NCBI GenBank assembly: GCA_018065895.1
Contig: JAGHSK010000002.1
Location: 1-64,000 of the forward strand
Source: Candidatus Cacconaster equi
GTDB taxonomy: Bacteria > Bacteroidota > Bacteroidia > Bacteroidales > UBA932
Length of the DNA stretch: 64,000 bases
Direction: 5' to 3'
Below, one piece after another: positions 9,142 through 19,121 of this stretch (positions are counted from its first letter, which is position 1; every line of letters starts with the position of its first letter). A program made the position numbers and the translations under genes. The notes under the pieces are model-generated. The model saw only the letters and a list, made by a program, of their open reading frames with translations. It had not been told where the DNA came from and searched no databases.

Positions 9142-9311
9142 TTAATTCTGGTCTGAATCCCACCATACTGGAATTGTCCAAACGTCAGATTCCTGATGTC
9201 CACGTAGCTCAGTCCTACCTTTCTTTCGAATGCCTTGTTGTGGCTTTCGAAATAATCCAGAATCCCCCTGTCAGGGCCTGGATGGAGAAGTACTTTGAAT
9301 AGTTTATTCAT
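9142..9311 (-). pseudogene. remnant of a SusD-like gene (3' end, possibly also the 5' end)
   Basis: On the minus strand one frame ends ESDVWTIPVWWDSDQN followed by TAA at 9144-9142. This is the classic C-terminus of SusD/RagB proteins and is close to DDIWSIHVWWDTNVD at the end of the intact SusD at 10572-12428. Upstream, in another frame, an ATG at 9311 opens MNKLFKVLL, which looks like the start of a lipoprotein signal peptide. The roughly 550 residues between are missing. The C-terminal match is convincing; the N-terminal one is a guess. A different frame reads through as a 59-residue ORF ending at 9132, which is probably accidental. Confidence 0.6.
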
Positions 9312-9360
9312 TTGACGAAGATTTTTTAGAAAAAAGTGCACTGAATATAACCATTAACCT

Positions 9361-9396
9361 AAAAAATACCGGGGCCCGTTCCAATCCGGCCCCGGT
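9361..9396 (-). terminator. rho-independent terminator of the 9446-10480 gene
   Basis: A perfect 9-bp stem (ACCGGGGCC at 9368-9376 with its complement at 9388-9396) is followed on the minus strand by a run of six T. Confidence 0.9.
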
Positions 9397-9445
9397 ACTG
9401 ACACTGTCATCAAAGTTATTGCAAATCCAATCGATTGCAGGACAA

Positions 9446-10480
9446 TCACATGATGTATTCGGAATATGCCCTGGCCCCCCAGAACCGGTAGCCGCGGCCT
9501 TCTTTTCGTGTTCCGGTAAGCACTGAATCGATGAAACCGTTCTTTTCAACCAGAACAAGATGCCATATCAGGCCATTGGGATTCCTCAGCAGCTTGAACG
9601 AGATTCTGCCGCCAAGGCCTTTCCAATGCTCCATATAAGCATTTTCACTGACGTCTGTCTCGTCTGAGAATTTCCTTTTGCTGCTTCGAATTTCAGGGTC
9701 CAGGTCTCCGCCGTCTTTCAAAAATTCCACTTTCTCTTTGATTCTGAAATGCTTGCTGAGGTCTTCAACCATCTGATGGCTTCTGCCCCAGCTGCCTCCG
9801 GTAGGGGTTACAAGAGGTTTGCCGCGGAATATGACAGTTGCATCCTCGTATGAAATCACGCTGAGCGAATGGCTTCTGTCTTCCAGCCATCGTGAAAATT
9901 TCTCGCAATGGTCTTCAGTAGTGTAGCCGTACACACTGTCAAGGAAAATAATGTGCCTGATGGCCGGATTTATATGATCGGCCAAGCGGAAATAGTTGAA
10001 TATCAGATATCCACCGCCTGAATGGCTGCTTATTGTCAGGGAAGGGTCATATTCGGCATACAATGCGACTACATCGGCAAACAATCTGTCATATGTTTCC
10101 TTGCAGATGTCAAGGTGCTCGTTATGCCAGATTTTCCAGGCCTTCTGGCGGGTTTTCAGATAGATGGTTATGTAGTTGCATTTCCTGTCCTGAGCACGCA
10201 GGAATGCCGTTTGAGCAGCGACGTGGTGGGCGTCAAAATGCCAGTAGTCATCTGGCTGCATTCTCTTGCCGGCAATCCAGTCAATTTGAGTGCCGTTGGG
10301 CAGAGCGTACAGGATAATCTCGGTCCGTGCATCGGAAATCATTGTCTGAGGCTCGTCAATGAGGATTTCGACGTCCGGATATGAAAGGCCCTTCAATGCG
10401 CCGTCGATTTTCACGGAACCTTGTGCTGATGCCAGCAGCGGGATTATCGCCGCTGCTATGAGTGACAGAATTCTTTTCAT
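9446..10480 (-). CDS. secreted alpha/beta-hydrolase-like protein
   Basis: This 344-residue protein has a signal peptide (about residues 1-20, ending ASAQ). A nucleophile-elbow-like SSHSGGGYL near residue 155 suggests an alpha/beta-hydrolase serine in a His-Ser-Gly-Gly-Gly setting. A later LDSVYGY and a C-terminal His in IWHLVLVEK could supply other active-site residues. It lies 91 bp after the SusD gene on the same strand, beyond a hairpin terminator, so it may be a partly read-through member of that locus. An esterase or lipase acting on SusCD cargo is possible. The family was not firmly recognised. Confidence 0.6.
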   Translation of the reverse strand: MKRILSLIAAAIIPLLASAQGSVKIDGALKGLSYPDVEILIDEPQTMISDARTEIILYALPNGTQIDWIAGKRMQPDDYWHFDAHHVAAQTAFLRAQDRKCNYITIYLKTRQKAWKIWHNEHLDICKETYDRLFADVVALYAEYDPSLTISSHSGGGYLIFNYFRLADHINPAIRHIIFLDSVYGYTTEDHCEKFSRWLEDRSHSLSVISYEDATVIFRGKPLVTPTGGSWGRSHQMVEDLSKHFRIKEKVEFLKDGGDLDPEIRSSKRKFSDETDVSENAYMEHWKGLGGRISFKLLRNPNGLIWHLVLVEKNGFIDSVLTGTRKEGRGYRFWGARAYSEYIM

Positions 10481-10523
10481 AAGTTATAAGATGTATTGTC
10501 AGAGGTCTCCTGAATATCAATAA

Positions 10524-10547
10524 GGGCGACCGGTTCCCCGGCCACCC
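10524..10547 (-). terminator. hairpin after the left SusD gene
   Basis: A 10-bp stem with two wobble pairs (10524-10533 with 10538-10547) has a 4-base loop. The T-tail is poor, so termination may be partial and allow read-through into the hydrolase gene. Confidence 0.55.
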
Positions 10548-10571
10548 TTGTTGAAGTTCAAGAAATCAGTA

Positions 10572-12428
10572 TCAGTCGACATTGGTGTCCCACCATACGT
10601 GGATAGACCAGATATCGTCTCGTGTTGCCCAGGATTTGACTTCGTCAAGGACAACGTTAGGGTCATATCTTTTCACTTTTTCTCCGATTGCCTTGAGGTT
10701 GGTAGCATTGTAGTTGTACTCGTGCGAGCACTGCTGCCAGCGGCGGTACTCGCGTCCTGCAGGCATTGTCCTCTGAGCGTCAGCGTCAAGAACCCAGTGG
10801 GCTGGTTTCTGCCAGTTGAAGAAAATCTCAGGGTTGTAGTCGTAGCGGCGGATATCGTTGAAGCTTTCAACAGCGAAGAACATTGCTATTCTCTTCTGGG
10901 TCATGATATGTCCGAGAGTCAGTTCAGTTTCCTTGCCGATTCCGTTTGCAAGGAAATTATCAATCTCATCTTTGGTAATCTCCTTGAATGAAGGGCAGGA
11001 TGCCAGATTGGCATCTCCGGCCACCCATCCTTTCAAAGTGATGTTCATCTGATCCATACAAGCTTTGATGCCTTCCTTGTATGCTTCATATGCAGCATGT
11101 TTCTCACCACGGTTGAACAAAACTTCTGCCTTTATGAAGCAGGCCTCTGAATAAGTGCCGATATAAGTAGGAGCGGAAACGCGGGAATAGAATGAGCCCG
11201 ATTCACGGCTGTCATTCGTTCCGTCACGACGGAAGAGAAGGTCGGCAGCGTGTGCGTAACCCTTCGAAGTGGAGGTTGTCTCAACATACAGGGTGTCACC
11301 GAGACGAGCTTCGTTCTCAGTTTCTACATACCAATGCTTTGCGGCACTGTAGCTTGAGCGGAGCGGACCACCCTGGGCAACAATATTGGATGACATATCG
11401 ACGCCAATGGTACGACGCCATTCACCGTCCCATTTGACACCGATGGCATCATAGTCTATGTCCGGATTCTTGATGGATACCTGCCAAGGCAGGATGTTCT
11501 TTGCACGAGGGTCTTCCACTCCGTATCCGCCGAAGTTCGTCAGATTCTTGTAGAGCATTGCCGTGCAGAAGATACCTCCGTTCATTCCGACTACGGAATA
11601 GAGCGGTGAATAGTCGATAGGTTCATCCCAGCCGAGGTTGTCGTGGGTTGTGCTGTTGTCGTCGGTGTGATAGATGACCATGTTGTCAGCAATGCTCTGA
11701 GGTCCTTTTGACAGAGCGTCCAGAATGGCCTGCTCGTCATATTTGCCCTCTGCAAGAGCTCCTTTTGCCTTCTTGCTGAGTTTCACTCCATAACGGGCTT
11801 TGAGCAGGTTGGCGAACTTTATCCACTTCTGGACATCGCCATTGCCCCAGTAGTCGCCTACAGAGAGAGGGTCGGCATTTGCGCCCTGAGTTTTCTGGAG
11901 ATTGGCAAGACCTTCTTCCAAAGATTCGAGGCATCCGAGATAGATTTCCTTGCCGTCGTTGTATTTAGGGGTGGCGGACTCTCCGACAGCCTCGTCGTAT
12001 GGCATCTCTCCATACAGGTCGGTCATCATCATCATTCCGTATGCCCAGATGACTTTTGCCACGCCTACGTAATGCCAGGCTTCAGCGGCCTCGGCAGAAG
12101 CGATCATATCAGCAAGGTTGCAGGCCGCGCCTACGAACCACCACTGATATGAGGTAGTGGAGATACCCTCATGGAATCTCCAGTATGCATTCCAATACTG
12201 GTAATTGTCGCTCTTTCTTACAACGTCTCCGATTCCGATGTTTGAACGATAGTTGGAGAACTGCTGTGCAGAGTTGGTATAGAACTCAATATGAGCAAGT
12301 CTCTGCGAATATGAAGGGAAAGAAGAGTCGGGAGTGTCAGGGTTCTGATTGATATCCAACCATTCGTTGCACGAAGCCATAAGAAGCGTGCAAAGCCCGC
12401 AGATAAGTATAAATTTGATATTTTTCAT
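10572..12428 (-). CDS. SusD/RagB-like outer-membrane nutrient-binding lipoprotein
   Basis: This 618-residue surface lipoprotein has its lipobox cysteine in LLMASCNEWLDINQNPD (near residue 20). Helical TPR-like SusD segments follow, with QKRIAMFFAVESFNDIRRYDY near the C-terminus and the terminal VWWDTNVD signature. SusD proteins act as the hinged lid of SusC and capture the ligand. It follows its SusC partner by 20 bp. No glycoside hydrolase is adjacent, so the ligand class cannot be read from context. Confidence 0.93.
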   Translation of the reverse strand: MKNIKFILICGLCTLLMASCNEWLDINQNPDTPDSSFPSYSQRLAHIEFYTNSAQQFSNYRSNIGIGDVVRKSDNYQYWNAYWRFHEGISTTSYQWWFVGAACNLADMIASAEAAEAWHYVGVAKVIWAYGMMMMTDLYGEMPYDEAVGESATPKYNDGKEIYLGCLESLEEGLANLQKTQGANADPLSVGDYWGNGDVQKWIKFANLLKARYGVKLSKKAKGALAEGKYDEQAILDALSKGPQSIADNMVIYHTDDNSTTHDNLGWDEPIDYSPLYSVVGMNGGIFCTAMLYKNLTNFGGYGVEDPRAKNILPWQVSIKNPDIDYDAIGVKWDGEWRRTIGVDMSSNIVAQGGPLRSSYSAAKHWYVETENEARLGDTLYVETTSTSKGYAHAADLLFRRDGTNDSRESGSFYSRVSAPTYIGTYSEACFIKAEVLFNRGEKHAAYEAYKEGIKACMDQMNITLKGWVAGDANLASCPSFKEITKDEIDNFLANGIGKETELTLGHIMTQKRIAMFFAVESFNDIRRYDYNPEIFFNWQKPAHWVLDADAQRTMPAGREYRRWQQCSHEYNYNATNLKAIGEKVKRYDPNVVLDEVKSWATRDDIWSIHVWWDTNVD

Positions 12429-12448
12429 TATCGTAAAACTTTATGTGG

Positions 12449-15400
12449 TTAGAAAGCCAGGTTAATGCCGAAGGTGGCTCCAGCTGTTGCAGGGACACCG
12501 CAGTAATCAAAGCCCACTGATGAAGAACCACCTACGCCTGAACCTGACGCAGCAACCTCCGGGTCACCGTTGTAGTTAGAGAAGAGAAGAAGGTTGTTGC
12601 CTGATATTGAGAATGTCACGCCGCTGAGGACATTCTGCTTCCTGAGGACACTCTGAGGAAGAGAGTATGAAACAGAAATGGTTCTCATACGCAAACTGTT
12701 CACCTTGGTAATATAGTTGGCTGTGTGCTTCATGTATGATTGAGTATAGTAGTTCTTTATGACGTTCAAACCCGGAGTCATCGTACCTGAGATGTTGTAG
12801 ACACCGTCCGGAGCGAAATCGAATGACTCGACTTGACCGTAAATCGGGTTTCCTTCGTCGTCCTTGCCAACTTGTCTTACACCTTCTATATGGAGAGTCT
12901 GCTGACGGATGTCACCGGAGAATTTGCTTGTACCGGCATTATCCATAGCGTACTGCGTTCCGTTGACAACATCACCTCCGAGCCTGAACTCCCACATCAT
13001 GTTGACAGATACTCCGTAGAAGTCGAATGTATTGTTGAGACCTCCGGCAACTGTGCATTCACGGTTTCCGACTTCAACCAGGTCATTGCTCCAAGTTGGG
13101 ATGCCGTTGTTGTCAAGGATAAGTTTGCCGTCCTTTGTGTAGTTCCATTTTGTACCGGCAATACCCATGAACTTGCCTTTGTTGAATGATGCAGCCTGGG
13201 CGGTAGCATACTGAACATCAGTCACATACATTACGTTAGTTCCATCTGGCAGGCCGTCGAGAGTACCGCGGTTGCCGGCAATGTTGAATCCGATGTCCCA
13301 TTTGAAGTTCTTCTTCTCAATCGGAGTGGCGTTAATAGCGAGCTCCATACCCTTGTTGTAAACGTTGGCTGCGTTGATGGAGCAGAAGATGTAACCGGTT
13401 GACTGCGGTCCGCGTGGGCTGAGAATCTGGTTGAATGAGTTGTTTGTGTAATATGCGAAGTCAAAGCCCAAGCGATTTTTGAAGAAATGCATCTCGAGAC
13501 CAGCCTCGAAAGATCTGGTGATCTCTGGTTTCAGATACGGGTTACCACGTGTCCAACTGTTGCCAAGTCCGACTTTCCCCAAAAGATAAGTTCCTACAGG
13601 CCAAAGAGATGTGGTGGTTTCGTATACGCCGGTATCTTTACCTACCTGTGCCCACGATACACGTACCTTACCGAAGTCAAGAACATCGTTCTTTGGCAAA
13701 AGTTCGGTAAATACGAATGAACCGCTTACAGAAGGGTAGAAGTAAGATCTGCTTTCTGCAGGAAGGGTAGAAGTCCAGTCGTTACGTCCTGTGACTGTAA
13801 GGTAAATCATATTTTTCCAAGATGCGCGGAACTCACCGAAAACACCCATAATTCTCTTCATTGAGTTTCCACGGCTGAAGCGTTTGTTTGCATCAGGAAT
13901 ATTGTCGTATGAATAAAACTCTGGAACTTGGAGGTTCAGTCCCATTGAATAAATCCTGTGGGTAGTGGTTTCATCCCACTGTCCACCGAGGACAAGACCG
14001 AGGTCGAAGTCCTTGATCTTCCAGTTCATGTTTGACAGCACGTTGTGTGTCAGATAGTTGAAATTCATTTCATTATCTGAGATCATACCATTCTGCCAGT
14101 CAAGGGAAAGAACTCCGCCTGGAGCGACACGGCTTGCGGCTTTCTGGGTGTATGTATCAAAACCGAGTTTGTAAGAGACGTTCCACCAGTCGAAGATGTC
14201 GGCCTTTACAGAAATGCTGCCGGTGAAACGGCTTGTCTCATCGGTCATCTTGTCTTTATTGATGACCCAATATGGATTTGTGCGTTCATCCCAAGGGTCC
14301 AGTCTGTCACCGAACATACGGTAACGCGTTCCGTCCTCGTTGAGATAATGCGTCATATCGTCGAAAGGCGACCATACATATGTAGCATAAAGAGCACCCA
14401 TTGCTTTTTGACTGAAAAAGCTTTTTCCTGTCAAAGTTTTGGTAGTGAAGTCTTTTGAGTAAGCAGCATTTGCGCCTACAGTGAATATCTTTCCAATCTT
14501 CTGCTCACCGTTGAAACGGAAGGTGTATTTCTTGTAGCCCGTTGTAGGGACAACACCTTTCTGGTTGTAATATGATCCTGACAAGTAGAAATTGTTAGTC
14601 TTTGTTCCACCGGCCACGCTCAAGGTTTCATCCACGGTAATGCCTGGCTGGTAGAAGTTTCCAAGGTTGTCGTAGATCTTGCCTGTTTTTTTGTCTCCCC
14701 AGGAATCATATGAGAAATCATTGTATGCTGTGCTGATGAGAGCACCTGTCTTCGGGTCATTAGTCTGCTCGAGATAACCGCGGCCATAGGTGGTCTGCAC
14801 TTCAGGCAGTGATGAAACCCAGTTTGTGGAGAATTTCGAGTTGAAGTTGACTTTTACAGCGCCTTCCTTTCCTTTCTTGGTTGTGATGATGACTACACCG
14901 TTGGCTGCACGTGAGCCGTAGAGTGCGGATGCCGCAGGGCCTTTCAGAATTGACATGTTTTCAATGTCGTCAGGGTTGACGTCCATCACACGGTTGGTTG
15001 TCGTGGTGTTCTGTCGGAATGTTCCGTCAAATGCAGAGTTTCCGACAACTGTTGAAGAGTTGTCGTAGATGATTCCGTCCACTACGAACAGAGGCTGGTT
15101 GTCCTTGTTCTCGGAAGCGGATGTACCACCACGGAGAATAATCTGGGCGCCTGAACCGGCGGCACCTGAAGCCTGTGTGATGTTGACGCCGGCGATCTTT
15201 CCGGAAAGAGAAGTGATGGCGTTGGCTGATTTGTTCTTCATCAGCTCCCCGCTGCCAAGGTCCTGCACCGCATAACCCAGAGATTTCTTTTCCTTCTTGA
15301 TACCCAATGCTGTTACGACTGTCTCTTCCAGCATCATGGTGTCGTCTTCCATAGTTACATTGACGTTGGCCTGGCCATTGACAGCGACTGTCACGTCCTT

Positions 15401-15646
15401 ATAACCCATGCAAGTGAATTTCAAAGTGCCTTTAGCCGGAACGGAAAGACTGAAGGCTCCGTCAAGATCCGTTGACGTACCTGTCGTCGTTCCTTCTATG
15501 ACTACGTATGCACCAACAATCGGCTCATTGCTCTTGTCAACTACCTTACCGGTAACTGTGATGTTCTGAGCCCACGCTGAACCTACAGAGAGAACCAGCG
15601 CGCACATAGCTGCCAGAATGCAGCTTAGTTTCTTTGAAACGAACAT
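12449..15646 (-). CDS. SusC/RagA-like TonB-dependent transporter (left pair)
   Basis: This 1065-residue outer-membrane transporter starts with a signal peptide ending in AWAQ. It continues with a carboxypeptidase-regulatory-like domain (ITVTGKVVDKSNEPIVGA, about residues 28-105). The plug domain has the SusC signature PLFVVDGI and ends in SALYGSRAANGVVIITTKKG (near residue 245-265). The rest is a 22-stranded barrel ending in an aromatic residue (INLAF). Codon use is mixed, unlike the diverging SusC at 15990. It forms a pair with the SusD gene downstream. Confidence 0.96.
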   Translation of the reverse strand: MFVSKKLSCILAAMCALVLSVGSAWAQNITVTGKVVDKSNEPIVGAYVVIEGTTTGTSTDLDGAFSLSVPAKGTLKFTCMGYKDVTVAVNGQANVNVTMEDDTMMLEETVVTALGIKKEKKSLGYAVQDLGSGELMKNKSANAITSLSGKIAGVNITQASGAAGSGAQIILRGGTSASENKDNQPLFVVDGIIYDNSSTVVGNSAFDGTFRQNTTTTNRVMDVNPDDIENMSILKGPAASALYGSRAANGVVIITTKKGKEGAVKVNFNSKFSTNWVSSLPEVQTTYGRGYLEQTNDPKTGALISTAYNDFSYDSWGDKKTGKIYDNLGNFYQPGITVDETLSVAGGTKTNNFYLSGSYYNQKGVVPTTGYKKYTFRFNGEQKIGKIFTVGANAAYSKDFTTKTLTGKSFFSQKAMGALYATYVWSPFDDMTHYLNEDGTRYRMFGDRLDPWDERTNPYWVINKDKMTDETSRFTGSISVKADIFDWWNVSYKLGFDTYTQKAASRVAPGGVLSLDWQNGMISDNEMNFNYLTHNVLSNMNWKIKDFDLGLVLGGQWDETTTHRIYSMGLNLQVPEFYSYDNIPDANKRFSRGNSMKRIMGVFGEFRASWKNMIYLTVTGRNDWTSTLPAESRSYFYPSVSGSFVFTELLPKNDVLDFGKVRVSWAQVGKDTGVYETTTSLWPVGTYLLGKVGLGNSWTRGNPYLKPEITRSFEAGLEMHFFKNRLGFDFAYYTNNSFNQILSPRGPQSTGYIFCSINAANVYNKGMELAINATPIEKKNFKWDIGFNIAGNRGTLDGLPDGTNVMYVTDVQYATAQAASFNKGKFMGIAGTKWNYTKDGKLILDNNGIPTWSNDLVEVGNRECTVAGGLNNTFDFYGVSVNMMWEFRLGGDVVNGTQYAMDNAGTSKFSGDIRQQTLHIEGVRQVGKDDEGNPIYGQVESFDFAPDGVYNISGTMTPGLNVIKNYYTQSYMKHTANYITKVNSLRMRTISVSYSLPQSVLRKQNVLSGVTFSISGNNLLLFSNYNGDPEVAASGSGVGGSSSVGFDYCGVPATAGATFGINLAF

Positions 15647-15718
15647 AGATTGAATTTTAGGTTAATAAAAACTTATTTTTTGTTGTGATTTATTTATGCC
15701 ATACACACCAATATTATA

Positions 15719-15726
15719 CAAATGTA
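15719..15726 (-). promoter_or_regulatory. -7 element for the left SusCD operon
   Basis: TACATTTG on the minus strand fits TAnnTTTG, 72 bases before the SusC start. A TTG lies 24 bases upstream, slightly too far, so the assignment is moderate. The 343-base region 15647-15989 otherwise holds AT-rich DNA with no credible gene. Confidence 0.5.
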
Positions 15727-15860
15727 GCATTTTTTTTCTTTTTCCATTCCCAATTGCTTCTTTTTTTCACAATTATACCTTTAAAAAAGCAAGTTCATCA
15801 TCTTGTCATCAGAGGATGTTAATAAGATGGAGGCCGGTTTATCATATTTATTTCATTTTT

Positions 15861-15892
15861 TTTGTTTTTAATAAAATATTGCTTTACTTTTG
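15861..15892 (+). promoter_or_regulatory. promoter of the right SusCD operon
   Basis: TTTG (15861-15864), a 20-base spacer and TACTTTTG (15885-15892) match the Bacteroidota consensus very well. The predicted leader is about 95 bases long. Confidence 0.8.
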
Positions 15893-15989
15893 TCAGATTA
15901 TGGACCTTGAGGAAGGTTTCCAAAATCGATACGAACGTTGTGAAAGATGATTTTATAAATACTATTTATTCACCTTAAAACTATTCTTT

Positions 15990-18900
15990 ATGTTCATTCA
16001 AAAAGTTTCAAATCTCTCTAGATTTGTAATGACAGCATTGGTAGTTATTCTTACTGCCGGTGTAATGTCTGCTCAGAATGTAACCATAAAGGGTACTGTC
16101 ACCGACTCCAATGGCGAACCAGTCATCGGAGCAGGTGTGCTGGTTAAAGGCACTACTGTCGGCGCCGCTACAGACGTTGACGGTAAGTTCGTCCTCACTG
16201 CACCTGCAAACAGTACTCTCAGGGTTACTGCATTGAATTATCAAGAAGCTGAAGTTGCTGTAAACGGCCGCGCCTCTATCGACGTAGTGCTGAAAGAGCA
16301 GAACCTCACACTGGACGAGGCAGTGGTAACTGCTGAGTTCGGTATGAAACGTGTTGCCCGTTCAGTCGGTTCAGCAGTTCAGAACGTAAAGGCTACCGAT
16401 ATCCAGGAAGCCGGCCGTGAGAGCTTCGTAACAGCTCTCCAGGGTCGTGTATCCGGTATGACCGTTGCCTCTACGACCGGTGCTCCTGGTGCATCTACTC
16501 AGGTTATCCTCCGTAGTATCACATCTATCTCAGGTAGCAACCAGCCTCTTTATGTAGTCGATGGTGTTCCAATCAACAACTCTACATTCTACACAATCGA
16601 CAACATGCCTAACGCTGACGACATCAACCTGTCACCTGTATATCAGGACTACTCAACTCGTGGAAACGATATCAACCCTGAGGACATCGAGTCAATGACC
16701 GTATTGAAGGGTGCAGCAGCAGCAGCTCTTTACGGATCAGACGCATCCAACGGTGCTATCATCATCACCACCAAGAAGGGTTCATCAGGCAAGGGTAAGG
16801 TATCTTACTCAAACAGCTTCCGCTGGGAGAAAGCATACGGCTGGCCAGAGCAGCAGCTCGTTTACGCCAACGGTGCTTACGGTACAACCAACTATTACAA
16901 CACTGCAATGTTCGGTGGTATCTATCCAAAGGACCTTCCTCTCTATGACAACGTACAGGCTATTCTCCAGACCGGTTTCTCACAGACTCACAACCTCTCA
17001 GTTGAAGGTGGTACTGACAAGATCATGGTTCGTGGAGCAGCCGGTTACACTGATACCAAGGGTGTTGTAAAGACTTCTGATTACAAGCGTCTCAACATCT
17101 CCCTCTCAGGTAAGGCTGAAATCACCAAGTGGTTGAACTTCGAGGCATCAATGACCTACACCAACACCGGCAACAACAAGGTTCAGAAGTATACTTCCAG
17201 CCCTCTGTATCGCGCATATCGTTGGCCTACCGTTGATAACATGCTCGAATATATGGACCCTGACGGAATCCAGATGAAGCTTCCTCAGTACTACATCGAC
17301 ACTGACCTTCTCAACCCTCTGTACGGAATGTACAAGAACAAGAACTACGATGAGACTGACCGTATGCAGGTAAGCGCAAGCTTGAACGTAACCCCTACCA
17401 AACACACCTACGCACGTGTAACAATGGGCTGGGATGTCGGTATGCAGACTTATGAGTATTTCGTTCACCCATACTATGGCAACCGCACATCTGCAAGCTA
17501 CGGTGACGGTACCTTCTCAACAACCGATGCAAACTTCAAGTACAAGACTTTGAACGCCATCGCAGGTTACAACAATGACTGGGGCAAGTTCACCTTCTCA
17601 GCTCAGTTCGGTTACCACCAGATTGACAACTATGATGAAAGCTCATCAATCTATGCAACTGAATTCCTTGTAAAGGATTTCTACGGACTTGCAAACTGTA
17701 CTCCTTCAACCATCCAGATCGCAACACGCCACAGAACACGCCGCATACAGGCTCTCTCAGGCCAGTTGGAATTCGGTTGGAACAACATGATCTATTTGAC
17801 AGCCCGTGCACGTAACGACTGGTCATCAACTCTGCCAAAGAACAACAACTCATACTTCTACCCATCAGTAGAACTTTCATTTGTTGCTACAGAGCTTCCA
17901 TTCATGAAGAACCTCGACGCCATCTCTTACCTCAAACTCCGTGGCGCTTACGCTACAGTAGGTAAGGACGCAACTCCTCTGTCAATCTATCCTGCTCTCG
18001 AATCTACAGGAATGACAGGTGGTGGATTCAACTACGGCTACACAGGTCCTAACGAAGGTTTGAAGCCTGAGATGACAACCTCTTGGGAAGTAGGTTTCGA
18101 AGGCCGCTTCGCCAATGACCGCATCAACGCCGACTTCACCTGGTACAAGACCATCTGCAAGGACCAGTACGTAACAGGCTTCCGCTTGAGCTACGCTACA
18201 GGTTTCGTATTGAACAACATGAACGTAGGTACATTCGAGACCAAAGGTTGGGAAGCACACATCGACGGTGACATCTTCCGCGGTGCTTTCAACTGGAACC
18301 TCGGTGTCAACCTCGACCACAACAGCTCAATCTGTACTTACCTTCCTGACAACGTATCAGAGTACTACAACGCATACACTTGGGTAGTAGGCAACTCACG
18401 TAACGGTATCAAGGTAGGTTACCCTATCACCTCTATGACAGGTTACATCTATGAGAGAAACTCAAATGGTCAGATTCTCATCAACCCTTCAACCGGTATC
18501 CCTACAACCACTTCAACTTGGGAATATATGGGTGACCGTCACGAGAAACTCAACATGGGTATCACAACCAGCCTCTCATACAAAGGCTTCCGTCTGTCAG
18601 CCCTCATCTCCAGCAAGTTTGGTATGTCAATCATGAACGGTACCAAGAACAACATGATGGATAGAGGACAGAGCCTCGAGTCTGTAGCTCTCCGTGACGG
18701 CCGTGCAGTCGTATTCAACGGCGTTCTCAAGAACGGCAACGAAGAGTCAGCTAACCCTACTCCTAACAACATTTCAGTAACTTACAAGAACTACGGTTCA
18801 ACAACCATTTACACCGGTTCAGTTGAAGACTGGTTCGAGAAGGACGTAAACTTCCTCCGCTTGTCAGAGCTCCGTCTTTCTTACAACGTTCCTGCAAAGT

Positions 18901-19109
18901 GGCTGCACAACGCAACCCGCAAGTTCGTCAACTCAGCAAACATCTGGGTTAAGGCTACTGACCTGCTCACCATCACCAACTACTCAGGTATCGATCCTGT
19001 AGGAAACTCAGCATCTGCATCCCTTGGTGGTTACGGCGGTATCGGTATTGACTATTGGGGACTTCCTTCTCCAAGAGGTTATTCATTCGGCGTAAGTCTT
19101 ACATTCTAA
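15990..19109 (+). CDS. SusC/RagA-like TonB-dependent transporter (right pair)
   Basis: This is a 1039-residue transporter with signal peptide (ending MSAQ) and a carboxypeptidase-regulatory-like domain starting VTIKGTVTDSNGEPVIGAG. Its plug has PLYVVDGVPINN and AALYGSDASNGAIIITTKKG, and the barrel ends in FGVSLTF. Codon use is strikingly uniform: AAC, AAG, GGT, CTC and TCA recur. It differs visibly from the SusC on the other strand, which suggests very high expression. SusD and a third lipoprotein follow within 30 bp each. Confidence 0.96.
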   Translation: MFIQKVSNLSRFVMTALVVILTAGVMSAQNVTIKGTVTDSNGEPVIGAGVLVKGTTVGAATDVDGKFVLTAPANSTLRVTALNYQEAEVAVNGRASIDVVLKEQNLTLDEAVVTAEFGMKRVARSVGSAVQNVKATDIQEAGRESFVTALQGRVSGMTVASTTGAPGASTQVILRSITSISGSNQPLYVVDGVPINNSTFYTIDNMPNADDINLSPVYQDYSTRGNDINPEDIESMTVLKGAAAAALYGSDASNGAIIITTKKGSSGKGKVSYSNSFRWEKAYGWPEQQLVYANGAYGTTNYYNTAMFGGIYPKDLPLYDNVQAILQTGFSQTHNLSVEGGTDKIMVRGAAGYTDTKGVVKTSDYKRLNISLSGKAEITKWLNFEASMTYTNTGNNKVQKYTSSPLYRAYRWPTVDNMLEYMDPDGIQMKLPQYYIDTDLLNPLYGMYKNKNYDETDRMQVSASLNVTPTKHTYARVTMGWDVGMQTYEYFVHPYYGNRTSASYGDGTFSTTDANFKYKTLNAIAGYNNDWGKFTFSAQFGYHQIDNYDESSSIYATEFLVKDFYGLANCTPSTIQIATRHRTRRIQALSGQLEFGWNNMIYLTARARNDWSSTLPKNNNSYFYPSVELSFVATELPFMKNLDAISYLKLRGAYATVGKDATPLSIYPALESTGMTGGGFNYGYTGPNEGLKPEMTTSWEVGFEGRFANDRINADFTWYKTICKDQYVTGFRLSYATGFVLNNMNVGTFETKGWEAHIDGDIFRGAFNWNLGVNLDHNSSICTYLPDNVSEYYNAYTWVVGNSRNGIKVGYPITSMTGYIYERNSNGQILINPSTGIPTTTSTWEYMGDRHEKLNMGITTSLSYKGFRLSALISSKFGMSIMNGTKNNMMDRGQSLESVALRDGRAVVFNGVLKNGNEESANPTPNNISVTYKNYGSTTIYTGSVEDWFEKDVNFLRLSELRLSYNVPAKWLHNATRKFVNSANIWVKATDLLTITNYSGIDPVGNSASASLGGYGGIGIDYWGLPSPRGYSFGVSLTF

Positions 19110-19121
19110 TAAGGAAAGAGT

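Noticed and set aside
9132-9341. 69-codon frame as a new small protein
   Set aside because: Another frame of the same DNA ends with a clear SusD C-terminus, so a decayed SusD gene explains the region better.
15696-15950. 84-codon frame in the SusC-SusC intergenic region
   Set aside because: It is AT-rich with a Phe/Ile-heavy, low-complexity product, and it contains both promoters of the divergent SusCD operons.
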